Assembly (NCBI GenBank): GCA_013360215.1
Contig: JABWCP010000012.1
Coordinates: 19,530 to 83,529 of the forward strand
Reading direction: 5' to 3'
Origin: a bacterium
GTDB taxonomy: Bacteria; CLD3; SB21
DNA: 64,000 nucleotides
This document shows, in pieces, positions 45,073 through 54,100 of this stretch. Position 1 is the first letter of the stretch, and each line of letters opens with the position of its first letter. Made by a program: the position numbers and the translations under genes. The notes beneath the pieces are model-generated. The model did no database searches. It was not told the origin of the DNA and saw only the letters and a list, made by a program, of their open reading frames with translations.

Positions 45073-45630
45073 ATGGCATCTTCAGAAGAACATTTTAATG
45101 AACATCGCGCCATGAAGCTACCGCAGCCGTACTGGAATCCATATCTGTCCGGCATCGGCCTCGGGTTGGTTTTGCTAGCGTCGTATCTGATCATGGGGCG
45201 TGGACTTGGCGCATCGGGTGCGTTTACTACGACGACGGCCGTTACTGTGAATGCCGTAGCGCCGGAGTATGCACACCAAAATACGTTTTACAGCGAATAC
45301 CTCGGTGACGGCACACGCAGTCCGCTCAAAGATTGGTTAGTTTTTGAAGTGCTCGGCGTTTTTGTCGGCGGATTGGTTTCCGGTCTTCTGGCCGGACGTA
45401 TCAAAAAATCCGTCGAAAAAGGCCCGCGCATTTCCGTCCGATCACGCCTCTTGTTTGCTTTTGCAGGCGGCATGCTGATGGGCATTGGTGCAAAACTTGC
45501 TCGGGGTTGCACGAGCGGGCAAGCCTTGACCGGCGGCGCCGTGCTTAATCTCGGAAGCTGGGCATTTATGCTGATGGTATTCGCCGGCGCTTACGGACTG
45601 GCTTATTTTTTGAGGAGGCAATGGACATGA
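45073..45630 (+). CDS. YeeE/YedE-family half transporter, first member
   Basis: 185 residues with about four TM helices. The signature is ARGCTSGQALTGGAVLNLGS near the C-terminus, with the single conserved cysteine of the GCTSG loop. YeeE/YedE (TsuA) proteins pass thiosulfate across the inner membrane through chains of cysteines; in several bacteria the transporter is split into two half-length proteins, as here. Its stop overlaps the start of the second half (ATGA). Located behind the PsrABC-type genes with 17 bases between, so it belongs to the same operon. Confidence 0.88.
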   Translation: MASSEEHFNEHRAMKLPQPYWNPYLSGIGLGLVLLASYLIMGRGLGASGAFTTTTAVTVNAVAPEYAHQNTFYSEYLGDGTRSPLKDWLVFEVLGVFVGGLVSGLLAGRIKKSVEKGPRISVRSRLLFAFAGGMLMGIGAKLARGCTSGQALTGGAVLNLGSWAFMLMVFAGAYGLAYFLRRQWT

Positions 45631-46226
45631 ACGCACCTTTTTTCAAATATGGATTATTCGGTGACGAAGCGAGCCTGATCGTGGCTTTTATCATCGGTAT
45701 CGGGTTTGGTTTTTTTCTTGAACGCGCCGGATTTGGCAGCGGTGTAAAACTCGCTGCACAGTTTTATTTTTATGATATGAGCGTACTCAAAGTCATGTTT
45801 AGTGCGATCGTGACGGCCATGCTGGGCGTATATTGGTTCTCATGGTTTGGCTTGCTTGATCTCGATCTGATTTATATCAATCCCACATTTCTTCTTCCGC
45901 AAATCGTCGGAGGCCTTCTGCTTGGGTTCGGATTTGTGATCGGCGGATATTGTCCGGGCACTTCGGTCGTGGCGTGTTCGACAGGACGAATGGACGCGAT
46001 GGTTTATGTGGCCGGTATTTTCGGAGGAATTTTTACGTTCGGATTTATTTTTCCTTACGTCGAATCGTTTTATACAGCGACGCCGATGGGTGCGATCACT
46101 CTGCCGCAATGGCTCAATCTGCCGTACGGCACCGTCGTATTTCTTGTCGTTGTCATGGCGATCGGCGCATTTGCCGCCGCCGAGTGGGGCGAGAGAAAAA
46201 TGGCCTCCCAAGGAGGTGCATCGTGA
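45627..46226 (+). CDS. YeeE/YedE-family half transporter, second member
   Basis: 199 residues from the ATG at 45627. This start is preferred to the ATG at 45621 because GAGGAGG ends 8 bases before it and it overlaps the upstream stop as ATGA. About five TM helices. The conserved cysteine is in the GGYCPGTSVVA loop, and a first half-motif LERAGFGSGVKLA is near the N-terminus. Together with the preceding gene it should form a complete thiosulfate- or sulfur-compound-conducting unit. The stop overlaps the GTG start of the rhodanese gene, so transporter and rhodanese are made together. Confidence 0.88.
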   Translation: MNAPFFKYGLFGDEASLIVAFIIGIGFGFFLERAGFGSGVKLAAQFYFYDMSVLKVMFSAIVTAMLGVYWFSWFGLLDLDLIYINPTFLLPQIVGGLLLGFGFVIGGYCPGTSVVACSTGRMDAMVYVAGIFGGIFTFGFIFPYVESFYTATPMGAITLPQWLNLPYGTVVFLVVVMAIGAFAAAEWGERKMASQGGAS

Positions 46227-46876
46227 AAAACCGATGGCGTGATCTCACGTTAACGCAGAAGCTCGGCGTCGTCGCGATGCTGCTCGGTTTATTGGCATTG
46301 ATCGGCGGTACGCCGCAACGCGGTTCTTTTTATACGATAGACAGCAAAGCCATGCTGATGGACGTCGCTAAAGAGACCGATCACATCGCCGTGGAAACAT
46401 TGGCCGACTGGATCATTCAAGGCCGCTCGGATTACAGACTGCTGGATATCCGCGACGCCAAAGCGTTCGAGACGTACCACATTCCTTCAGCCGAATCCGT
46501 GCCGCTCGCCGAACTCCATCAGGCCGAATTGCGCCGTAACGAAAAAATTATTTTCTACTCCGATGGCGGTATTCATGCTTCGCAGGCGTGGTTTGTACTC
46601 AAAGCCCGCGGCTACAATGGAGTATATATGCTGCGGGGTGGACTGGAAGAATGGCAGGATCGTATTTTGTATCCGCACAAGCCATCAAAAAACGATACGG
46701 AATCCCTGAGGCAGTTTGAAAAGTCCGCGGCGGTTGCCAAATTTTTTGGCGGCGAAGCACAAGGCGAACAATCTACCGCGGCCGTCAAATCAGTGGCGAC
46801 ACCGATGCCCAAAGCCCCTGCGGGCGCTAAAGCCGTCGCACCTAAAACCGGAAAAAAGAAAAAAGAAGGATGTTGA
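46223..46876 (+). CDS. Membrane-anchored rhodanese-like protein lacking the catalytic cysteine
   Basis: 217 residues from GTG 46223 (AGGAGG 6 bases upstream, overlap GTGA with the YeeE stop). One TM helix or uncleaved signal lies at about 14-28, then a rhodanese domain at about 55-150 (LLDIRDAKAFETYHIPSA, MLRGGLEEWQ). The active-site loop reads FYSDGGIHAS: Ser113 stands where the persulfide-forming cysteine should be. The tail (about 155-217) is low-complexity, Ala/Pro/Lys-rich, and ends KKKKEGC. Cys217, the last residue, is the only cysteine in the whole protein. The protein probably sits in the inner membrane with its domain in the periplasm. It may bind sulfur compounds without classical sulfurtransferase activity, or use Cys217 as a mobile carrier. 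Confidence 0.85.
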   Translation: MKNRWRDLTLTQKLGVVAMLLGLLALIGGTPQRGSFYTIDSKAMLMDVAKETDHIAVETLADWIIQGRSDYRLLDIRDAKAFETYHIPSAESVPLAELHQAELRRNEKIIFYSDGGIHASQAWFVLKARGYNGVYMLRGGLEEWQDRILYPHKPSKNDTESLRQFEKSAAVAKFFGGEAQGEQSTAAVKSVATPMPKAPAGAKAVAPKTGKKKKEGC

Positions 46877-46987
46877 TCAAATTTATATGACTTTTCGCAT
46901 GGCTAAATCCCCTATGGCATAGGATATTTAGAAAAACATGCGGGCTGACGATATGCCCATAGATTGATACATATGATTTTGTAATGC

Positions 46988-47018
46988 AAAGACGTTCCTC
47001 AAAGAACGTCTTTTCTTT
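46988..47018 (+). terminator. Terminator of the sulfur locus
   Basis: AAAGACGTTC / GAACGTCTTT perfect 10-bp stem, 6-base loop, then TCTTTT. It lies 110 bases after the rhodanese stop. Confidence 0.8.
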
Positions 47019-47142
47019 TGGATACCGTGAAAACCGTTTGCAACTTCTGTTTTTGTTTGTGAAATTTAACGCGCATGTATCTTCATATTTTTTACCTACG
47101 CTGAACGGCCGCCAGGTCGTCTTCAGGTTTCGGAGAATCATC

Positions 47143-49170
47143 ATGAGAAGCCTTTCCAACTTTATTTTGATTATGGCCTTGAGTTTACCCCTTTACGCTC
47201 AAGACACGTTGATCTTAAAGAATATTTCTTACCAACCCGGTCAGAAATTATTTGTCGGACTTGAAAACGAAGATCTTGGAGCGCCGTTGCGTGTCCAATT
47301 GCTCAACGCCGACGGGAAACCTGTAAGTAACCGCATCGTCCTATTTGAGATCATCGAACGACCTTCAAAATCTAAAGGCGAAAAACTCGGGCAAGCTGAA
47401 GCGGTAACCAACGCCGAAGGTATTGCCGAAACAAGTTTTCGTCTCGGCGATCATGCGGGTGATTATATCATCATTGCCCGGACGGACGGCATGACCGGCG
47501 ATACACCGCATATCATCGTTCGCGCCCAACGCACAATGTGGTGGATGTTTTTGATTTTCGGATTGATCGGCGGCTTGGGCATATTTTTATACGGGATGAA
47601 TTTGGGTTCCGGCGGTCTACAAAAAGTAGCCGGCGATCGTTTACGTACTATTCTCGGCGCATTGACCAGTAACCGTTTTTTGGGATTGCTTGTCGGTATT
47701 GCCGTGACCGCCATAGTGCAAAGCAGTTCGGCCACATCGGTGATGGTCGTCGGATTGGTTAGCTCCGCTTTGATGACGTTACAACAAGCCATCGGCGTAC
47801 TCATGGGCGCCCATATCGGCACTACGATCACCGTACAATTGATAGCCTTCAATGTTTCCGATTATTCTTTGTTGCTGGTTGGCGCCGGATTTCTTATGAC
47901 GATTGCAACGAAACGAAAATTTTACATCTATATGGGTGAAATCATCCTCGGATTCGGTTTTATATTTTTCGGAATGGCCGTGATGTCGCAGGCCATTAAT
48001 CCGTTAAAATCCATGCCGGCTTTCATCGCGTGGCTGATCGAATTTGGAAACTCTCCGATTCTCGGTATTCTCGCCTCCACTGTGTTTACGGCCATTATTC
48101 AATCCAGCGGCGCGACGATCGGTTTGTGCGTCGTCATGGCCGGAGAAGGGCTGCTTTCTTTACAATCCGCCATGCCGCTTGTATTTGGCGCCAATATCGG
48201 TACATGCGCAACGGCTTTGCTTTCTACCATCGGTGCGACAACCGACGGCAAACGTACGGCCTTGGCCCATACGGCTTTCTCCGTGATCGGCGTAATTTTA
48301 TTCACGCCGTTCCTCACCCCGTTCGAAGCGTTCATCCAGAGTATCACCTCCTGGATGGGTACCGAAGCCGTGGCGCGTCAGATCGCCAATGGGCACATGA
48401 TATTCAATATCATGACGGCGATGATCCTGATCGGATTTGTACCGCTGATGACTCAATTGATCACCAAAATTATTCCCGAAAAAGCCGAAGGGGATGCGTT
48501 CAAACCGAAATACCTTAACAACGCCTATTTAGAAACTCCGGACATTGCTTTGCAGAATGCCCAGCGTGAAGAAGTGCGGTTGGTCACTATCGTACGTGCC
48601 ATGTATGACAATACCATGAATCTTTTTTCCTCAGAAAACGAGGAAAAAGTGGCCAAAGTGCGCGAACAGTTGAAACAAGTGAATTTCCTCGAGGGTGAAA
48701 TCCGGCGTTATCTGACGCGTTTATCGCAAAAGAGTATCAGTTTGACGCAGAGCCGGCGACTTATGCGGCTTCTGCTCACCATTGATGATTTGCGGCATAT
48801 GGCCGAACGCCTTGGTGACAGCATCGCCAATCTGGCCGAACGTTATGCGGATAATCACGTGACGTTTTCTCCGGAAGGGCTGGAAGAGCTAAAACGTTTC
48901 TACGGTATGATACATGAACGGCTTGACGCGGTACTCACGGCACTTGAAAAAGAAGACGCCGTCATGGCCGAACATATCATTAAAAACAAACATACGGTTT
49001 CCGAAGAGGAAGTGCGGCTGCGCCAGCTGCATATGACACGCCTTCAGGGTGGCAACGAACAACTCTTTGTCAGCAGTCAATACCACTTTGATTTGCTCAC
49101 GGCATTGCAGCGAATTCATATTTTCTCCGTCAAGATGGCGCATGAAATAGTGGAACAACACAATCTTTGA
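47143..49170 (+). CDS. Na+/Pi cotransporter family protein with N-terminal Ig-like domain and PhoU-like tail
   Basis: 675 residues. The ATG at 47143 (CGGAGA upstream) gives a signal peptide ending near LYAQD; an earlier in-frame ATG lies in the terminator stem at 46984. Residues about 21-125 form an Ig-like beta domain in the periplasm. Two Na/Pi-cotransporter repeats follow, marked by IVQSSSATSVMVVGLVSSAL and IIQSSGATIGLCVVMAGEG, with about eight or nine TM helices. The C-terminal 170 residues are a PhoU-like helical domain. Bacterial relatives (YjbB type) export phosphate or related anions. A periplasmic beta domain at the N-terminus is not a usual part of this family. Confidence 0.88.
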   Translation: MRSLSNFILIMALSLPLYAQDTLILKNISYQPGQKLFVGLENEDLGAPLRVQLLNADGKPVSNRIVLFEIIERPSKSKGEKLGQAEAVTNAEGIAETSFRLGDHAGDYIIIARTDGMTGDTPHIIVRAQRTMWWMFLIFGLIGGLGIFLYGMNLGSGGLQKVAGDRLRTILGALTSNRFLGLLVGIAVTAIVQSSSATSVMVVGLVSSALMTLQQAIGVLMGAHIGTTITVQLIAFNVSDYSLLLVGAGFLMTIATKRKFYIYMGEIILGFGFIFFGMAVMSQAINPLKSMPAFIAWLIEFGNSPILGILASTVFTAIIQSSGATIGLCVVMAGEGLLSLQSAMPLVFGANIGTCATALLSTIGATTDGKRTALAHTAFSVIGVILFTPFLTPFEAFIQSITSWMGTEAVARQIANGHMIFNIMTAMILIGFVPLMTQLITKIIPEKAEGDAFKPKYLNNAYLETPDIALQNAQREEVRLVTIVRAMYDNTMNLFSSENEEKVAKVREQLKQVNFLEGEIRRYLTRLSQKSISLTQSRRLMRLLLTIDDLRHMAERLGDSIANLAERYADNHVTFSPEGLEELKRFYGMIHERLDAVLTALEKEDAVMAEHIIKNKHTVSEEEVRLRQLHMTRLQGGNEQLFVSSQYHFDLLTALQRIHIFSVKMAHEIVEQHNL

Positions 49171-49186
49171 TGTATTGGACTCTAAT

Positions 49187-49220
49187 AAAAAAAACCTCCG
49201 CGCTTACGGAGGTTTTTTTT
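49187..49220. terminator. Bidirectional terminator
   Basis: AACCTCCG / CGGAGGTT stem with 6-base loop, eight As before and eight Ts after. Lies between convergent transcripts. Confidence 0.9.
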
Positions 49221-49346
49221 ATTGAGTAACGTACTTATCGGAATAGAACTCTTCAGTCCGAGCGAAGTCAAAGCCTGATTGTACTAAACTTGGTCACGGT
49301 TCGACGCCGCTCACCGTGACGAATGTGAATCATCCCGGTAAGCATA

Positions 49347-51125
49347 CTAAGTAAAGCTTTCCATTCCAAGATCCATGGCTTCTTCGATCGCAAAAGTCGG
49401 CGGTGGAAGTTGGCGTATCATGGTTTCTTGCAGCATCAGCGCTTTGATTTGATTGGAAACGCGCGACGACTGGTGATCACTGAGCGCATACAGGAAAAGC
49501 TCTAACGCACGGCTAGCATTCTTTTTGATTTTTACTACGTCTTTATCGTTGATCGTCATGAGTTCCTGGATTTCGGCATTGCCCGCAAAATTGGCTAATA
49601 TTCGATCCGGATTGCTGACCATAGCTTGTGCCTTTTTATATACGATCTTGGCTACTTCGAGGTATTGTCCCAATAATTGATCATCTTCCGTACGCCCCAA
49701 AAGATCAACACCGACTTTGAGGGAATACATACGATCTAGAAATTCACGTATCAATGCGCCGCGAATCAACGATCCGTGTTGCGGAGCGATCATCACCGGC
49801 CCCGGATCAAGCTTACGTATCTGATCAATGGCAAATTGAATCGCTTTATTGGCCGGCATGTAGAGTTCGTGGAATGCGCGCATTCCGTCCCAATGGCTTT
49901 CATCGGCCCACAAACCGTAATTGTCCGTACCGGTAAGTCCTCCGAATAAATCACCGGAGAAAAGAATGCGGGATTCGATATCGTACACCATTACGGCACC
50001 GCGAAAATGACAATACGGCGTAGGAATAAATTGTAACGTATGCCCGGTCGGAAGATTGGTCTGCCAGTTGGTCAATTTATCGGTAAGAATCAAACGTTCT
50101 TTATTAATACCAAAGCTGGACACGAGCCGCCACGTGTCTTCCGATGTAAGGCAAATAGCTTTAGGGTTGGCCGACTTGAGGAAAAACGTATTGGAAGCTA
50201 CATCGGGATCCTGATGATTGAGGCTGTATAAATTGACCTTGGACACATCACCGATCACTTCGCCGATTTTTCCGGAAATCGTCGTATAGTCAATCGTCGG
50301 TCCGGGATCAACCAAAAAATTGACCTTATTGTTATACACGCGCAAAAAAGGATTAATCTGAAGAATACGCGATTCTTTTCTGTCGCCGACAAAATAAATA
50401 TCTTCGGCAATCGCTATAGGTTTAGAAAAATCCTCACTTTTCATCGCGTTTCCTTCCTTCGTTGAGTGCACCGATACCGGCATTTTGTTTTCGCTTTCGG
50501 TTAATTCAGAGGGGCGCCGTGCGAGATAATATGAACCGCTGCTCCACTGCAGCATCGTCTCCAGCGCTTCCGAGTCTTTTAATTCACCGCATACGATCGT
50601 TTCGCATACACCGCGATTAAACTCGATCGAGCCGACACCATGATCGCTCTGGATAGTTAAAATTCCGTGAACCCCTTCTTTTTCCGCCGACGCGATGAGT
50701 TCTTCGATTTTTCCGAGCACGAGCGAACCGCTTCGCAGAATACCGCTGGACCGTTGGGCGTCCACAAATCGAAACAATGCCTGAATTTTCAAAAACAACA
50801 AATTCAGATTGATCGGTTTTGGTAAAAAATCAATGGCTCCCATTTGAATGGCTTTGGCCGTCAATGACGGATCTTTGTCGCCCGACATCAGCAGAAACGG
50901 TATGGACGCAAGACGCGGTTGTCTGCGAACGGCTTCGATAAAACCGAATCCGTCCAGTTCCGGCATCATAATGTCCGATATGATCAAATCCGGTGATTGA
51001 CCGGCCAGGATTGTAAGTGCCGCTTTGCCGTTTAACGCTGTCACTACCGAATAACCGGATTGCCCCAAAGCCAAACTTAAAGCGTCTACGGAAGTTCTTT
51101 CATCGTCCACAATCAATATCGTCAT
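49347..51125 (-). CDS. Response regulator: receiver, DUF4388 and diiron-type metallo-beta-lactamase domain
   Basis: 592 residues. Receiver (1-120): Asp7/Asp8, phospho-acceptor Asp51 (ISDIMMPELDG), Lys103 (LPKP). DUF4388 domain (about 131-205): GILTIQSDHGVGSIEFNRG, LQWSSGSYYL. The third domain (about 235-480) is of the metallo-beta-lactamase fold in its flavodiiron/ODP form: LNHQDPD gives His304, Asp306 and Asp308; His373 (PYCHFRG), Asp392 (SGDLFGG) and His450 (PQHGS) complete the ligand set. The 19-residue step from His373 to Asp392 equals that of flavodiiron enzymes. There is no flavodoxin domain, so this is likely a diiron sensor of oxygen or NO rather than a reductase. Residues about 480-592 are helical. 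It is 29 bases after the giant kinase gene, so the two form a kinase-regulator pair. Confidence 0.85.
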   Translation of the reverse strand: MTILIVDDERTSVDALSLALGQSGYSVVTALNGKAALTILAGQSPDLIISDIMMPELDGFGFIEAVRRQPRLASIPFLLMSGDKDPSLTAKAIQMGAIDFLPKPINLNLLFLKIQALFRFVDAQRSSGILRSGSLVLGKIEELIASAEKEGVHGILTIQSDHGVGSIEFNRGVCETIVCGELKDSEALETMLQWSSGSYYLARRPSELTESENKMPVSVHSTKEGNAMKSEDFSKPIAIAEDIYFVGDRKESRILQINPFLRVYNNKVNFLVDPGPTIDYTTISGKIGEVIGDVSKVNLYSLNHQDPDVASNTFFLKSANPKAICLTSEDTWRLVSSFGINKERLILTDKLTNWQTNLPTGHTLQFIPTPYCHFRGAVMVYDIESRILFSGDLFGGLTGTDNYGLWADESHWDGMRAFHELYMPANKAIQFAIDQIRKLDPGPVMIAPQHGSLIRGALIREFLDRMYSLKVGVDLLGRTEDDQLLGQYLEVAKIVYKKAQAMVSNPDRILANFAGNAEIQELMTINDKDVVKIKKNASRALELFLYALSDHQSSRVSNQIKALMLQETMIRQLPPPTFAIEEAMDLGMESFT

Positions 51126-51154
51126 TTAAAAAAACCTTTCCGTTAATATGAAAA

Positions 51155-54100
51155 TTAGGACTGCTCACCGGAACGTAACGGTGCGAGTACATCGTTCAAC
51201 GTTTGAAGTATTTTTTCAGCGCGGTATGGTTTCATCAAAAAGGCCTGCACTTTGAATCCGTTTTTCTGAATGGATTTTTCATTTTCCGGAAGACCGCTCA
51301 TGGCGATGATGGGGATATCTTCACGAATACTGCGCAACATGCGAATAAACGCATGACCGTCCATGTGTGGCATGCTTATATCGGTTATCACGGCACGAAT
51401 GGATGCCATTTGGGCGGCGAATACCGTCATCGCTTTTCCGCCGTCCTCGGCTTCGACTATTTGGTATCCGTGATGCGTCAGGATCGTCCCCAATATTTTG
51501 CGTATGGCCGGCTCATCATCTACGATCAGGATCAATTCACCACGACCCCATAACGATTCCGGAACACGAGATTCAACCGATTCCGTGTGGAAACCGGCGC
51601 TGGCGGGGATGTAAATTTTAAACTGTGTGCCTTTACCGACCTCACTATACACGCTCACAAAGCCGCCATGCCCTTTGATAATCGCCGCAACCGTGGATAG
51701 TCCCAAACCTGTACCGTGTTCGAGGTCCTTGGTTGTAAAAAACGGATCAAAGATATGATCTATGATATCCGAAGGAATCCCCAGTCCTGTATCCGTAACT
51801 GTAAACAGAACGTACGGGCCGGGTTTAGCCTGATGTTCCTTGTAGACATACGCCTCATCAAAAATTACATTTTCGACGTGGATCGTCAGGTCACCTCCGG
51901 AAGGCATGGCATCGCGCGCATTGACACACAGATTGAGAAATACTTGATGAAGCTGCGTGCTATCGGCCGTGATCGGATACAGACCTTTGGCTACGTTGCA
52001 GGCAATTCTTATGTTTTTAGGAAACGTTGAAACAAGGATACGCTCAATTTCCTCAATCGTTTTTTTGGCATCCACGGCATGATGCGCCCCTTCTGCACCG
52101 CGCGAAAACATAAGGAGTTTACGCATCAGATCGGCAGCCCGTTCTATATTAGATTCCAGCATGACGATCAGACGTTGACTCGTATCATCCGATAATTTGG
52201 ATTTGAACATTTGAACAGCCATCAAAATCGGCGATAAAATATTATTAAGATCATGCGCGATACCGCTGGCCATACGGCCGATGCTTTCCATGCGCTGCGC
52301 TCTAAAATACTGTTTCTCAAGTCGTTTACGTTCAGTAACGTCGGTCTCGATATACAAAAATGATTTGACCGCGCTGTCCGCATCCCGCACAGGACTCTTG
52401 CGGCATTCGACGATGACACTTCTTCCGTCCCGCGTATAGTGCTCGATCTCACCGCTCCACGCCTCGTTGCCGCTGAATAGTGAACGTACCACAGCATCCG
52501 TCGCGCGGGTATGCCCGAGAACTTCCGTCGCTTGATGGCCGATGACATTGGTTTTTTCCCAGCCATACAACGTTTCGCATTGACTGTTCCAATACACTAT
52601 CCGCCCATCCGGATCGGTCATAAAAATCGCATCCCGCGCATTATCGAGGATCATCGCTTGCTCTTGGATGATCTCGTTGGCTTTTTTATGAAATGTGATA
52701 TCCCGACCGATCACGACCAATCCCAGCCGTGTTCCGTTCTCTTGCAACAGAGGAATCTTGGTCGTATCATAATGCAATAAATCACCGCCGGGTTTTTCGA
52801 TAATTTCTATGGTTTGATACCGTTGCCCTGTCTGCCAAGCCAACTCATCCGTACCGATGCACCCCTCGTACAGCGAACGCAAAGCGGGAAAAGCTTCAGC
52901 TAGCTGCCGGTCCGTTTTCCCGTACCAAGGATACGCCGTCAATTCAAAAAGTTTGAGCACGGCGGGATTGGCGATCAACCATCGCCCGTTCCCGTCTTTG
53001 AATAATACGGCATCCGGTATCGCTTCGACTAATGTTTCAAATTCACGCAACGTTTCGCTCAATTTGACTTCGGCCTGTTCGCGTTCCGACGATAGGCGAT
53101 GTTTGAGCAGCGCCAATTCGATTTCCCGCGATACGCTGTCGAGAAAATTCAGTTCTTCCTCCTGCCATTGGCGCGGACGGATCATATCATTGACAACCAA
53201 AAGGAAAAAACCATCCTCCCGAAATGAGAACGGATACCAAAGCAAACTCTGTACTTTCATGACACGATGCAATATTTCGGCAGATCCTTCCTCGACAAAA
53301 CATGCGTGCGGTGCATCAACCGTACTCGTGATGCAGGTTCGTGTGCTATGCAGCCGGCTAATACTGGACGCAAATACGGACGAGGGATACACCTCCTGAG
53401 GCGGGGCAAAATCGGAAAAATCCGGGCGAATCCATTTGGCAATAGAAACGGCTTCGCCGGCCGCCATGCGTATATCAAATAACAGCGCGCGTTCTATATC
53501 AATCGTTTCACCGCAAATGGTCGTCATTTCCCGCAACAACGTATCGGCTGTACCGTCCGAATTCATAATCGATGTCGCCATACGATTGAGTGCACGGGCG
53601 TAGCGTAGTTGCTCACGGATATGGTTTTCATATTTACGACGGCTTCGGTTATCGCGTCCGATACATACGATGACCGGCGTTCCCGATGACACGGCCTTAC
53701 TTGTGCGCACATCAAAGGGAATCGCTTCACCGTTTAGGTGAATAAAATCCATTTCGCGCGACGCGGCGCCGTTTTCATGGCCTGTGCCACCGGTGAGGTA
53801 CGATATCGCGTCATAATCCGCATTACCGGGTAAAATCGAACTGATCATTTTCCCGGCCAATGCGCCTTGCGCATATCCGAGATTTTGTTCTACGGCCGGA
53901 TTAGCATAGATGATGTAGCCGTTGTTCTCAAACAACAAAACCATATCCTGGGATGTCTCGGCGAGCGTGCGGTATTTTTGCTCACTGTGAAGCAACGCTT
54001 CCTCGGCGTTATGCCGTTCGGTGACATCTTTAAAATTAACGACGATCGCCTGAACTTCCGGCGCCTGAAGTAAATTAGTAAACGTACTTTCGATCCATTT

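Noticed and set aside
45950-46222. Open frame extending the rhodanese 91 codons upstream
   Set aside because: It overlaps the YeeE gene in another frame and is Arg-rich and low in sense; the GTG at 46223 has AGGAGG and an exact stop-start overlap.
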